The position numbers and the translations under genes were made by a program. Under the pieces are notes generated by a model. It saw only the letters and a program-made list of their open reading frames with translations, made no database searches and was not told where the DNA came from. DNA of 64,000 bases from Symmetrospora coprosmae (Eukaryota > Basidiomycota > Cystobasidiomycetes > Symmetrosporaceae), in contig VUYT01000027.1 in NCBI GenBank assembly GCA_008802785.1, positions 186,001 to 250,000 on the forward strand, given 5' to 3'. Below are positions 25,403 through 36,778 of this stretch, in pieces (position 1 is the first letter of the stretch; each line of letters begins with the position of its first letter).

Positions 25403-26584
25403 TCATGCGGTGCCGTCGCGGCGTGCCAGTCTTACCGTGACATCTAGGGTCGATATGATGGCACAAGCAGCTCTATATGTAGTACTTGGCGACAGACCGC
25501 CCTTGCCCTCAGGAGGTCTCCGAGAGTATTGGATGTGGCTTCTCTCCTGCTTCGAGTGTTCTAGGGAGGAGTCGGGAGAAAAAACACAGATCAGCTTGAC
25601 AAGACTGGACCGGAGGCGCCTGCACAATGCTACCCACGGTTTTAGATCGAGCGCGAATGCACCCATGAAAGTGATGAAGACGATTGATATGATCCACTCC
25701 AGCAAAGCAGCCGTGTCGTGTTCCTTCTGTCGCTTCAGGACGAAGAAGGCTGAGAGGGATGCGAGATCAGTCTACAACCTGCAGACAGACGTATAGGCGA
25801 AACGAGCTCGTCCTGACCGTTGGCCAGGAACGCCGTAGTGACGGAGAAGACGACTTGAATCCAGAAGCTCTTGGTGAGATACGGGTACTCGTACCTATAC
25901 GCTTTCGCTAGGCGCCGGTAAACCTCGCATGCAAAGGCTGCGGCAATGGCATAGCCGATGCTGAAGGCATTCTTCTTTCAGCCTCACCGATCCATTTGAC
26001 AGATCGAAGCGCTCCGACCTACATGAACACGTAAAGAAGCACGCTGTGCAGATCCTCGTATTCTTCAGTGTCGAAGGCCGTCAAAGCGATCAGTCCCACC
26101 GCGCCCATTACGGCAAAGACGAGGGCCATGACTGCGAGCTGCTTTTGCCGGGCGGAGGTATATCGGACGAGCCGGCCCTGATTGCGAAGTCTGAATTCTG
26201 CTAGCAGAGCGATGTCGAACAGCACGACCGCGACTGTACTGCCTGCGACGAAGAGGGATTTGAGCGGACCGGCGCCCTGGACAGGCGGACAGGCCAAGAC
26301 ATTCAGCTCATATTAACCCGCTGGCAGCGCACTAGCACACTTACGACCTCTGATATCAAGGATAGCCCATCGTGCTGCTCCCGGACATCGCGCGTATGCA
26401 GCGCTCGAGGGCTGCGAATGTATAGCGAGAAAGTGCGCCGTGAACATGGTAGACAAGGTGCCTAGTCAACGATGTCAGGAAGCACGTTCAGTGTGGTAGT
26501 CAATGTGCCATTGGGCAGCACCTACCCGCTCACGTCAGCGCGGCCGATACGGGCAGGAGCCAGTAGAAGGTCATCAGGACTCAT
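25403..26584 (-). pseudogene. Frag1/DRAM/Sfk1-family gene, array copy C (possible pseudogene)
   Basis: Minus strand. Exons 26023-26276, 25818-25960 and from 25749 downward are well kept and match A and B in length (254, 143): GAGPLKSLFVAGSTVAVVLF, NQGRLVRYTSARQKQ, CEVYRRLAKAYRYEYPYL and AALLEWIISIVFITFMGAFA. The front is damaged. In the frame that matches A and B, exon 1 (MTFYWLLPVSAALT, ATG at 26574) hits TGA where B has Trp. Exon 2 begins like B (GTLSTM) but its conserved end (GLSLISEV before a GTAAGT donor) is in another frame. An alternative open chain from the ATG at 26584 exists but encodes no membrane helix. The 3' end reads through DLKP into about 75 residues of unlike sequence to a stop at 25403, unless a GTGGGT donor there is used. 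It is either a recent pseudogene or a 5'-truncated protein. Confidence 0.6.
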
Positions 26585-26990
26585 GCAGTACAAGCCGACT
26601 TGTTCGCTGATCTCGGGACGTAAGTAAAGGACTGACCAGACATATGTGTGCTGCATGGGTCGACGTGATGCGCGACCCTACACAGGCGCAAGCCCTTTGT
26701 CAAGAGCTTGACATCGAAATGGTGACAGGCGGCCAGGCGCTCGCTGACACGCACAAGTGATGGAGTGCTTAGCTGGTCAGCAAGCGGACCGTTGTGAACT
26801 TGTCAGGTTTGGAAATTGTCGTGCTTGGAAAGGACTCCGCCAAAGCGTCGCGTCCATGCACCTCTGGATTTTCGGCTCAGAAAGCCGAGTAACGGCACAA
26901 CTATGCACATCTAGGAGACAATACTTACAATCTGTATGGACACTGACTGCTGTTGCTATTAGGCTGCGTGTATAAGCATTTGTGGGCTCC
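26585..26990. other. intergenic between array copies C and D
   Basis: Upstream of copy C and downstream of copy D. No gene recognised. Confidence 0.5.
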
Positions 26991-28276
26991 CTAGAAATTG
27001 CGAGCGGGGTACATGGCCTGCTCGCCACCATTTTGGACCATGGGCTGGCCCGAGGAGTAGCTGTCGCGTCCAATGGGGGTGTTACTCCCTGTTGGGTGAT
27101 TCGCATAGTGTCCAGAGGGGTCCTCCCGGAAGACGGGCCCTCCAGTGACGCTCGGGCCGTTTTGCTGAGCCATAGCCATCTCCTCGGCAGTCGGGAAGCG
27201 GTCGTGCTTGCTGCCGACAGCGGGAATAAAGTCCATAATGAAACTAGCTTGATAGAGGATGAAGAAGCTTGCACGATAACATATCACACCTGTCAGGAGA
27301 AGTTCTCGCCACCCACTGCTTAGAACCGAATACCGGCATTTTGAAATCACTCACAGACAAACGGTCCACTCCAATACGGCGGCCGTGTTGTACCGATCGC
27401 GATAATTCTCGACGCCAAAACCGATGACAAGGGCGACCTCGATAAAGATGAAGGCGAGCTTTGTCCAGAAGCTGATTCGAAGGATGCGGTACTCTCTGAA
27501 CTTCATCCCGAGTCGCTGGTACTCTGCGCAGATGAAGATGGCAGAGACGACGTATCCGGCACTGTATGGGGGAATTATTCAGGTCAGCGGCCTTCTCAAA
27601 TAACGCACGGCAAGACCAGTCCTCACACAAAACTACCATCGTAGCGGAAAGTGCGCCAGTGGGGAACAATGGGTCAGCGCTCAGGGTGAGCGAGATCTAC
27701 GCCTCAAGCACTACCTGCTCACATCCCAAGTCCAGTGTAGTGAGCTCCTCGGTGATACCGCGAATTGGCGGATGCCAGGAGGATCAAGCCCGCTGCTCCA
27801 ATGATGGCAAAGACCGAGGCGAGAACCGACAGAATCTTCTGGCCCTTACTAGTATTGTGCGCGAGGCGTCCCTTGTGGCGGAGCCAGCGCTCGGATATGA
27901 AAGCCAGGTCGAAGATGACGACCGAGACTGTCGATCCAGCAATGAACAGAGGCTGGATACCCGTCGCGCCAATGTCACTGGGTTTCGTGCGACCGAGTAA
28001 CAGTCAGTCGTCCGATCATGACGAGCTCGAGGAGACAGTGCCCAAAGCGTACCTGACGTATGCGATGGTCTGAGCGGGATCCATCGTAACATACTGCGGC
28101 TTGCCCTGTGCCAGCCAAACGATCATCATGGCGAGGAGCGTGCCTGCAGGAACCGCCACATTGACGTCAACACTCAACTCTGGGAGCAGCTGCACAGCAC
28201 GCGCAGAACGCACCGAACCATACTGCTGCTGCAAGGAAAGGCAGTTGCCAGTACGAGAGGAACCATCCGCAGGCCA
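26991..28276 (-). CDS. Frag1/DRAM/Sfk1-family membrane protein, array copy D (long form)
   Basis: 297-residue member and the most canonical of the four. Minus-strand exons: 28213-28276, 28053-28143, 27723-27977, 27355-27561, 26991-27267 (298 codons). It reads SYWQLPFLAAAVWFGTLLAM, DPAQTIAYVSDIGATGIQPL, STVSVVIFDLAFISERWLRH, GRLAHNTSKGQKILS, FAIIGAAGLILLAS, GYVVSAIFICAEYQRLG, LRISFWTKLAFIFIEVALVI and NTAAVLEWTVCLFFILYQAS. This is close to the fungal Sfk1-like consensus as I know it (SDIGA, ERWLRHxGRL, NTSxxQK, ICAEYQRLG, RISFWxKLAFI, AAVLEWxxA). After the last helix it carries a polar tail of about 75 residues (SKHDRFPTAEEMAMAQQNGP) absent from A and B. Its exon lengths differ from A-C, so it looks like the older paralogue. 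The last intron ends in CAAG. Confidence 0.9.
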
Positions 28277-28755
28277 TGTTTGCCAGTTGTGTGAGTCTTT
28301 TTTCTTTCAGGCCCAAAGGGAGAGATCCAGAGAGCAGGGGTGGCGCGCTCTGCACTCGACGTCAAGGGAGCGGCGGCGGCAGCGAGATGCAATGCACAAT
28401 AGCGTATGTATGGACGGTGAAAGATGCGGATGACGCAGAGAAGAGGGGAAGGGGATGAGCAGCAGAGTAAATCTATGTTGGGCGGCTTTTTGCAGTGATG
28501 TAATCACGCTCGCAGCTCACTCACGGCCTCACGTCGGACAGTCATCACGGTCGATCATTTCAACCCGCCAGCCCGGGAAAGCCGCGCCGCCGTCGGATGG
28601 ACTCCGGCCGAACCCCCCTTTCGTCACGTGACCGCCATCGGCGATTGTCGGAGATAAGCTCAAGTATAGGGTGAGTAGGGGCGCCCTGCCTCTGCATTGC
28701 ACAGTCAAGGTGCCTCTGCTTTCTTGCTTGCTCGAGGTGTTGGCCAGTAGTAAGA
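28277..28755. promoter_or_regulatory. divergent promoter, Sfk1-like copy D and thioesterase
   Basis: 479 bases between divergent starts. The 28310-28460 part is purine-rich. No gene seen. Confidence 0.5.
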
Positions 28756-29547
28756 ATGCCTTCATACGATGAGGCCATTCCGCCATTGCGGGCTGAGCCG
28801 CCGAACGGCAAGAAAGCCACGAGCAGCTTCATTTTCCTGCACGGACTGGGCGACGAAGGGTCCAGTGAGGCGCGCGCCTGCGGCCATTCATGAGGGCGGC
28901 ACTGCTCCACACACGACGACACGTCTAACTCAGCTCGCGCAGGCTACCAGAATCTGGCAGATCAGTTCCATCGCGCGGGCAAGCTTCCCAACACCCGCTT
29001 TGTCCTGCCAACGGCCGAGTTCAACAGGGACGCTGCGGAAAGAGCGTGGTACCCACCCGTGTCTCCGCATTTCGAAGATGCATCGGGAGCAGGAGATAGC
29101 ATCGACGTCTACGAGCCTGCCATGGCGGTAGTGGACGCACTCATCGAGGCAGAAGTGCAGAGCGGGATTCCTCGCAATCGCATAGTTGTGGGGGGCTTCT
29201 CGCAAGGCTCGGCCGTCACCATCCTGTGGGCCCTGCGGAACCAGAAGAGAGCGGAAGACAAGGTGGCTGCTCTGGCCATGGTTGCTGGCTACGTTCCGAT
29301 GCGAGGCAGCCTGGACAAGCTGGTGCAATCGGACAGGGCGCTCCTCAGGGATCAGCCCATTGTCATCATCCACGGGCAGGAGGACACGCTCATCCCGCTA
29401 TGGGTCGCGCAGAAAGGCATCAAGCTGATCGAGGAGGACTACCAATTCGAGGTCAACTGGGCCGCATGCCCTGGCATGCGGCACAACTTTACGGGACAGA
29501 GCATGGGCATGCTATGTCAGTTCCTGGAGAGCGTCCTGGAGGAGTGA
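28756..29547 (+). CDS. acyl-protein thioesterase 1
   Basis: Cytosolic serine hydrolase that removes palmitate from proteins (and hydrolyses lysophospholipids); 237 residues, the usual size. Exons: 28756-28864 and 28943-29547. Marks: SSFIFLHGLGDEGS forming the oxyanion region near residues 24-37, RAWYPP, the nucleophile elbow GGFSQGSA with Ser near 123, VIIHGQEDTLIPL with catalytic Asp near 186, and GMRHNF with catalytic His near 216. This is the phospholipase/carboxylesterase family triad in the standard order. The single intron is placed inside DEGS|YQNL with phase 1. Confidence 0.95.
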
Positions 29548-29951
29548 TGGACTAGAACGGGGAGGAGGAAGGGATGGTCAGGATGAGTGTGAGCAGCAGA
29601 GGTTCCGAGTGATAGTACTACGGCAGAACGACACATGAAGGCGGATATGCTACACCGTGCAATGCAAGGCCACATCCTCGCTTGTGGCGGCGTCAGTTCG
29701 GGAGAGCTCTCAAGGCCCGGGCCGGTTCAGAGCATGAGACGAAGACGAGCAGCTTGGCAGCGGTGTACTGTAGCATTTGGACCATGCTTCTTGTCTATTC
29801 TGTGCTGCTCCTTTCCTGCGTGGTGACGGGTGAAAGGGCCTTTGTGCAAGCTGCCAGTGCGCGTGTGTGCCCAAAGGCACCAGCCGGTCCCGCCGTGCTG
29901 ACGGCTTGGACCAGCTTCCATCAGCTCCATTTGGTACGGCACCGGCTTGCT
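29548..29951. other. intergenic before membrane RING gene
   Basis: 3' flank of the thioesterase and presumed promoter of the RING gene. The reading frame of the next gene is open upstream to 29682, so an earlier start within this stretch cannot be excluded. Confidence 0.45.
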
Positions 29952-31966
29952 ATGGCCGACAGCAAGGATACGCCGAGCACGGCTGGAACGGCGGGAACGC
30001 TGTCGCATACAGAAGATGGTGCATCTCCCGGCTATCCGTCAGGCTCGTCAGCGCGTGCGCCGAGCATCGCCACCAGCGCGACGACACGAGCCAGTGCGAG
30101 TACAGCGGGAGGATACGAGACGGCCGATGCAGGCGCGCATATCGATGCAGATGGATCAGTAGCACCCACAGATGGCCGTGTTGGAGCTGCTGCAGCAGCG
30201 GAACGCGAGGGTCCAGCTCTCTCGACAGCAACGGCTGCGGATGCTGACGCCGCGCACGAGCCCGAGGAGGACAGCAATGACGGCGACGACGAAGAGCATT
30301 ACAATGCAAGCAGATCCTCCTCCCAAACAGGCGCGCAGCCCATCAACACAGCCCTCGCCATCCCTCCTCCGTCCAGCGCGACAACCCCGACGTCGTTTCA
30401 CTCGATGACGCCCGCCTTGCAGCTACGTCTCGGCCTCTTCCACCGCCTCAAAGCTGGCGTACTGTCACTCCGCGGCCGCACAAAGTTCGTCCTTGGATTC
30501 ACCTCCTTCCTCTCGCTCGCACAGGTCGCGACCTTCATCACCCTGCTCGCCTTGACCGCGAGCGACCCGTGCGACAAGCCCTTGCGGACGTACCTCGCCC
30601 TGCACGTCGTGCGCGTGTCCGTCGCAGCGCCAATAAAGGTCTACAATGCGCTTGCGCCGAGAAGGCGACGAGGCGACGAGGATACGGAGGAGGCCAGAGA
30701 GAGGCGCGAGCGGAACAGGCTGGTCGGGAATCAACGGCTCGATGCGCGTGTCAGGGGGTAAGACGGTGCACCCCTAGTTCCTCCAGACAAGCACACGCAT
30801 CTAACATGCGAACATCTCAACCTTGTCGCCCGCAGCCTCACGGACCTCGTTTCACTCTTCTCCTTTCTCTGGTTCGTCCTAGGCAATTTCTGGGTCTTCT
30901 CGTCGCTACACACCTGCAGGGCGTCCTCTCCCGAACTATGGTGGGGCAGCATGGCGAGCCTCATCATTTCATACTTGCGTGCCGTCGAGATCCTTGCGAT
31001 CGTGCTCGCCGTCGTCTTCTTCCTACCAGGTGAGCCGGCCCTGCGGCTCCTGAGCTTTGCGGGTCCTCTACTGATGCGCCCGAACGTCCGTCATCTGTTT
31101 CCTCAGTCGTTCTCCTCGGTATGCGCATGTTCGGCGGCCTGGAAAAGAAGCACGAGATCGGTCCATTGACGAAAGAGCAAATCGAGAAGCTGCCCAAAGT
31201 GTGCTATATACCGGCTCCGCCTGAAGAAGGACAAGCAAAGCATGCACCGGAGGCTGGAACGGATGAGGGTGCCGCTCAGTCGAACCAGATCAGCACGGCT
31301 GTTTCAGACAAGCCGGAGGTGCAAAGAGTGGAGTTGGAGATGCAGGATCTGTCTCGGCCAGAAGCTGCATCTCCGAAAGTGCCTCCGGCTGTTGCCGAGC
31401 CGGCGCCCTCGCCCGCAACAGGACCGCCTGTCGCGCTGCCTGCAACAGAAGCGAAGAATCCGGCCGCGCCCCCTGCGACCGCGGCCCGTCCAAGGCGGCG
31501 GCACTTGCTGCGCCTCTTCTTCCGCCGTCACCGCGAAGCTCCCGCAGACACGTCCGCGACCGACAAAAGCGCCGGCCCCGGATCCGACGGGATATACGTG
31601 TCCACGCCGCACCCGCTCCACGCGCTGCCGGACAACCTGTCTACTTGCCCAATCTGCCTTTGCGACTTTCTCGCTCCGCCCCTGCGCAGCGAGAGCGCAG
31701 CCGACCAGGCAAAGAAGCTCGCAGAGCTCGAAACCCTCAATCTCCTGCCGTGTGGGCACTGCCTGCACAAAGACTGCCTCGCAGAATGGCTCGCTACCTC
31801 GGGCCGATGCCCCGTCTGCCAGGCTGCCGTGTACCCTGAGCTGGAAGATAAGGAAGGCAAGAAGGGCGGCCGAATACGAAGACGCTCCCGCACAGCTAGT
31901 ACAGCTGCCCCCGCTTCAGGTGACGGCCAGGGCCAGCAGCAGAACGGCAGTGATAACAACGTGTAA
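29952..31966 (+). CDS. membrane-bound RING-H2 E3 ubiquitin ligase
   Basis: 619 residues if translation starts at MADSKD; exons 29952-30757, 30836-31029, 31107-31966. The N-terminal 170 residues are acidic and Ser/Ala-rich. Membrane segments follow: FVLGFTSFLSLAQVATFITL (about 177-205), SFLWFVLGNFWVFSSLHTC and VEILAIVLAVVFFLPVVLLG. The C-terminal half is Pro/Ala-rich with a basic RRRHLLRLFFRRHR patch and a RING-H2 domain near residues 513-562: CPICLCDF, then LLPCGHCLHKDCLAEWL and CPVC, with C-x2-C, C-x-H-x2-H-x2-C and C-x2-C ligands all visible. An insertion (APPLRSESAADQAKKLAELE) lengthens the first zinc loop. The architecture fits a fungal membrane E3 ligase; substrate and compartment cannot be read from sequence. 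Confidence 0.85.
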
Positions 31967-32300
31967 CAGCCCTCGTCCACTCTAAGTCCTGGTTCTCACC
32001 CAATGTAGCGAATCGACTACCCCCCTGTCGCGAGCCTTAGCATGTAGATGTCGCAGTGAGCAACACTCATCGTTGTCCTGACAAGAAAGTACTGCCATAT
32101 GGCAGTTCTCACCCATTCCCCCGGACCAACCCCTCTGGTATGCTATGAATGCTAGATGTACAACGCCACACGTAAGGAGCACCAAGAAGTCATTAGTGAA
32201 GAATTGCATGGGTAATGTCCATTTTGGGAAGCGGTGATCAACAGCCTAGCAGGCGCCCCTGCCGGTGATCATGCGCTGTTCTTGCGATCCTTCCCACCCT
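31967..32300. other. convergent intergenic region
   Basis: 3' flanks of the RING gene (plus) and the Zn2Cys6 gene (minus). No gene seen. Confidence 0.5.
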
Positions 32301-35300
32301 TCACATGATGAGAAGGGTCCACCTGCGAGCCTGAGCGACGTCCTTCCAGCTGTGGCATGGCTCTCCCGCCTCGAGGCGCTCTGAATTTCGCTGCCATACC
32401 TCGTCCATGATGCTCCTCAAACTCCAGATGTTTCCAGCGGGACCTACCAGGGCAGGGCGACATAGCAGACAAGGAGATGTGTCGGACGTCAGCGCAATGC
32501 CGTACAAGCGATGACCAATCTGTGCAGACTGACTGTTCCAGGTGCTGTCGAGCCGCCTGTACAGGACACTTCGATCGTTCTGGCTGGTAGCGACAGCGCC
32601 GGCGATGAAGAAGGCAAAGATGGCCGACGTGTTGTAGTTAGAGTCTGCCGAGAGCGTCATCAGCAGCCATTCGACTTCATTTGACACCGCAGGCAGAGTG
32701 GGTCGCTCACTCTGCTCAATGTTGCCGAGAAGGTTGACTATCTCGCCAACGCGCGCCTGTATGGCTTGATCGTTTGGCGCGACCTCGTGCAGCTCAAGCA
32801 GAAGGTGTATGCTCGTGCCGAGACGGAACAGGTCGAAGAAGCGTACGGAGACGGCGCGATGTACCTGAGCCTCTCGCGCCACGCTCGGTGGGAGCAGCAG
32901 CCGTCCTGGACGGGCAAACTGGATTTTCGACTCGAGGTCGCGGATCTTCTGCGTCAGCTTTGATTGCGCTGCTCGGACTTCCGTAGGAGAGGGCGGAGCC
33001 GGTGGGTTGGCGGTTGTGTGCTCGCCTTCCTCGTCTTTAGCGCCTCCCGCAGACATCTGCACCTGCCCATCCCCTTCGACGGGCAGAGAGGCGGCGACTT
33101 CCTGCAGGCGCAGCGCATGCTGCTCCTCCTTCAGCTGCGTGATCTCGTTGAGCAAGCTGACGAAGAAGGTAGGTATACCAAGGAGGCCCGTCATGGTGTA
33201 ATCTTCGTAGTTGAACCCCGACAAGCCAGCACGGCGTTCTTCTTCCTGATCCCACTGCTCGATGATCTGGAGGAGCGTGCTGAGCGTGTATTTCCCTGAA
33301 CTGACGCTTCGAAGGTCGCCGGGGCGCCGAGATAGGTTGGCAAGCACCTCGTACACCACATGCAACCGGACAAGGAAGCGGAAGTCCGCCGATGCCCCTG
33401 TACGCTGACTGGCCTCCGGCGCGGACAGCAGGTCGAAGCGCGCATTGATGACACCCTGCGCTCGCTGTGAGAAATGTTGAGGTTGCGTTGTGCCAGCATC
33501 GAAGACGCTGTACCTGAGATTGAGCATAGAGGTCGAATTAGCTCAAGAATTAGAACTGGCGGAGATTGACTGAAGGGGGACATACAGCGACAGGAGCAGC
33601 AGCGTGAACAGACCGATATCATCTTGCTGCTGAAGAGAGCGCACGTATAGATCCACGCTAGCCTCGAAATACAGCATGCTCTCGGCTCGTGCTTCGACCG
33701 AGTGCGGCTGCTGATTGATGGCGGAGAGGGCGAGCACAGCGTGTAAGAGGCAGAGAGAATCCGCCACATGCTCAGCTACGAATGTGCGGAATGGATTCTT
33801 GGCGTGGTCGATCGGATTGAAGAGGCCAACGATGTTGACAAAGTCTGTAAGGAGGAAAGCATCGAGGCACATGTCGTCTCAGCAACGTGGCTCAACGACA
33901 GATAAGTAACTCGGATGTGCCGCTCACAATGCCTCAGCAGCTCGGCATGGCGCTGAACCGGCATGCCCTTCATGGCCTCTTCCATATTTGCAGGCACAGT
34001 CCAGTCCTTCAGCTGTCCGGTGAAGGTCGCGCCCGCAAGAACAGGCGGCGGACCGAGACCTAGCTCCTGAAGCGAAGGGACGGCCTTGTCGCGGTTGGCA
34101 GCCTGTCGATGGAGCTCGAGGCTGGAAGAGGCAGCTAGGATGGGGTCGATGGCAGGCTGGGGCGAAAAGTCGTACGCGGCCAGGTAGCGTCGCTGTGCAG
34201 GGTCGGCGGTAGTCGTACCCGTAGCCACGCCGGTCTTGTCGTCAGGCCCGGTCTCCGCCCCTGCAGGCACGGACAAAGGTGCAGCTGTCGGGTTGGACAG
34301 CACGAGACCGGCGCCTGACGGCGCACCTGCTGCGTCAAAGTAGTCTCCGCCTTCTGCGATCTGCAGTTGGCTATGGGAATCGACTCTGTCCTGCTGATCG
34401 CCGAGCATGTTCAGGAATGCATCGTCTCGCCCGATGCTCGTACCTCTGAGACTCTCAAGCATACGACTTAGGTACTCTGGGTCAGTCCAGATGGCGTCGA
34501 GATTGTTGATGGCGCTAGACGGACCGGACTCCGCGGGCCCAAAGCCGGTCCCAGCGTCATCATCGTCACCTTCTCCGCCTTGGAACCTCTTGCGAAGTTC
34601 CTCAATGCTATCGCGCTCATTTGCACTGTTGGTGCGATAAGCTGTGGCATTCTCGGTGTGGAAGAGCGAGTCGAAGTGGAGGGGCACAGCGCCTCCGTCT
34701 GCAGGGTGTGAGGGTGGTACACTGGTGCTCGAGTGGCTACCAGTTTGCAGCGAAGCGTAGTTGGATGGGCGTAAAGGGTGAGCGAAAGGCGCCAACGGAG
34801 CTGAGCCAAACGGAGTAGGATATTCGACAGGTTGGAAGAAGGCCGACATTGACGGCAAGGACAGGCTGCCTCTATGCTCAGACGGTCCCTGTATCGGCAC
34901 GGAGGTGGTCGTGATCGGCGAGTGCGACCTCGAACCTGGGCGAGTGCTCGGATCATGCTCGTGCTCTTTGGGATCCGAGAGTTTTGCGCTCGTCGACGGG
35001 CGATCCGTTATAACACCCGTTCCGCCTTTACGGACCCTTTTGGCCGATCCGTTCCCAGAGGACGGGGCGCTCGAGCCGGCTGACATGACGGTGGGTGCGA
35101 CGCTGCCGTTGCGTGCTGCTGCGCGCTGGGCGGCTTTGCTCAGGGCGAGGGACGGGTCCGGGTAGACACAATCCTGTTTTGCGATGGTGCATCGATTGCA
35201 TATCGGGTGTGCTTCGTCGCACTTGACACGGCGGCGTCTGTTGTGCGATGGAACAGCAGCCGAGTTGGGGGGCGATTAGCATCGGAGCTAGCTGAGCAGC

Positions 35301-35728
35301 CAGCCATTGTGCTGCCATCGGAGATCCAGACACGTAACACACCTGCATGTTAGACAGCCTGATTTGGTTCTTCTCGCCTTCTCCTTCTCCTTTGGTAGGG
35401 CTGTACTGGTTGTGCTTGCGGTGCTCGACGTCGGCCCCCCAGAACTGGGACGGCCCGGTGGAGCTGACTGTTGGTCCTCGCCGCTGCCGAGGCTGTAGTG
35501 GAAGCATCTCGTCGAAGCGACTGACGGGGTGGAGGGCGCAGTTGCGTAACCTCCGCGGTGGTTTCCGTCGAACGTGTCCCCGTTGGCGGCAGTGCCAGCG
35601 CTGTGGTAGCCGAGCGAGGGTAGCGAGAGGGACGATGGACGCTGCTGAATCTGACGATACTGACTGCCGTCGCTGTTGGCGTTCGCAGTCGCGATTTGAG
35701 AGTCCTTGGAGTAGTGGGGGCTGCTCAT
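32301..35728 (-). CDS. Zn2Cys6 (Gal4-type) transcription factor
   Basis: 1,055-residue nuclear regulator. Minus-strand exons: 35343-35728, 33928-35237, 33586-33844, 32301-33513; total 1,056 codons. The binuclear zinc cluster has six cysteines at about 125, 128, 135, 142, 145 and 152 (CX2CX6CX6CX2CX6C), read as KSGCLTC then RRRRVKCDEAHPICNRC and DC; an intron falls inside the cluster. A long polar segment follows, then FVNIVGLFNPIDHAKNPFR and HAVLALSAINQ with further helical blocks, which resembles the fungal-specific regulatory domain (Fungal_trans_2-like). Target genes cannot be inferred. Its upstream region is shared with the E2 gene at 36779. Confidence 0.9.
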
Positions 35729-36778
35729 GCGCCGCAATGGCAGCTTAAGCCCGCCTTGCGCAGCGAGCGGGCGGACGGTCGGACTTCGGAGTGAACGCTG
35801 ATTTTGCCTGCGACCGTCCGTTCGCAGGATGAAGACGAGGAAGAGGAATCGGTGGAACGAATGGGAAGGGAGACAAGAAGCGAAGCGCACCCTCAAGGAG
35901 GATCGTCCTTCCGCTTTGTGGCACCCTAAGCAATATTAGGCTCTGATGACGGTCGACGTCCCAGAAGGGATCCCCTGGCGGTCGGAGCACCCCCGGAGAT
36001 ACCGTCGAGGGTTACGCGAGCAGGTCGAAGCGCAGCGCGCGTGACACACCCTACGCCTGTGAGCGTACGAAAGCGGTCAAACGCGACAGATTTTGCGGTC
36101 TGAGGGATGTCGCGCCTTCGCAGACCTTCGGTTCGTCGAACAGGCCGGGACGGCGGACGAAACCTTGGTCGGAACGGACCGCTCCGCTCCTCCCGCACAG
36201 ATGGGAGGGGCGCGAATGTAGCTGCTCTCTGCCTCGAGAACCGACACAAGAACCGAAGTATCCGTTGCGAATTCGTTATCTTGACCTGAGCGAGGACCAC
36301 CAAGTCGGCAAGACCGCACGTGTACTTCAAGCTGACCGGTGGCAAATGCTGACGGTCCATTGCCTACAGACGCGGTTGAGCAAGGCCAATGAGCACGTCT
36401 CCTGGTCATTCGACTAGTCTGGAGATCTTCGCTGCATCCGCCTTCTCGTCTCTCTGCTTCTGCTTCAGCATCTGCTGCTGCTGCGAGACTTGGGCCTGTT
36501 CCAGTGCTCGGCTGTCCTCCGGCTGCACGCCTGCGAGGCAGCTGCGGGCCTGCCAGGCAGACCCGCATTGGCAGTGTGGTTTCGGTTCTCCCAAATCAGC
36601 ACGTCCGCGGGAATCACAGCGTGCTTTTCTTCGCTCGTGGTTATTAAGCGTGATCGCAGAAGCTTCGCTCCCATACGCTGCGCTGCCATGTGTGAGCGCG
36701 CCATTCTCGCCCACTTCACCCACGCACGGTCACCCACGCACGGAGATCCCTTTGAGCTGACATCAGATCCGGACCCTC
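35729..36778. promoter_or_regulatory. long divergent intergenic region, Zn2Cys6 and E2 genes
   Basis: 1,050 bases, the longest gap in the window. It contains a minus-strand frame ending at 36406 that encodes a helical end (QQQQMLKQKQRDEKADAAK), which could be the tail of a small unrecognised gene, but I could not find a convincing splice to an upstream exon. Otherwise nothing is recognised. Confidence 0.45.

Noticed and set aside
36406-36704. Minus-strand frames that could form a small helical protein (MAAQRMGAKLLRSR start and QQQQMLKQKQRDEKADAAK end).
   Set aside because: The only in-phase join needs a 32-base intron, shorter than any other in the window, and no family is recognised.
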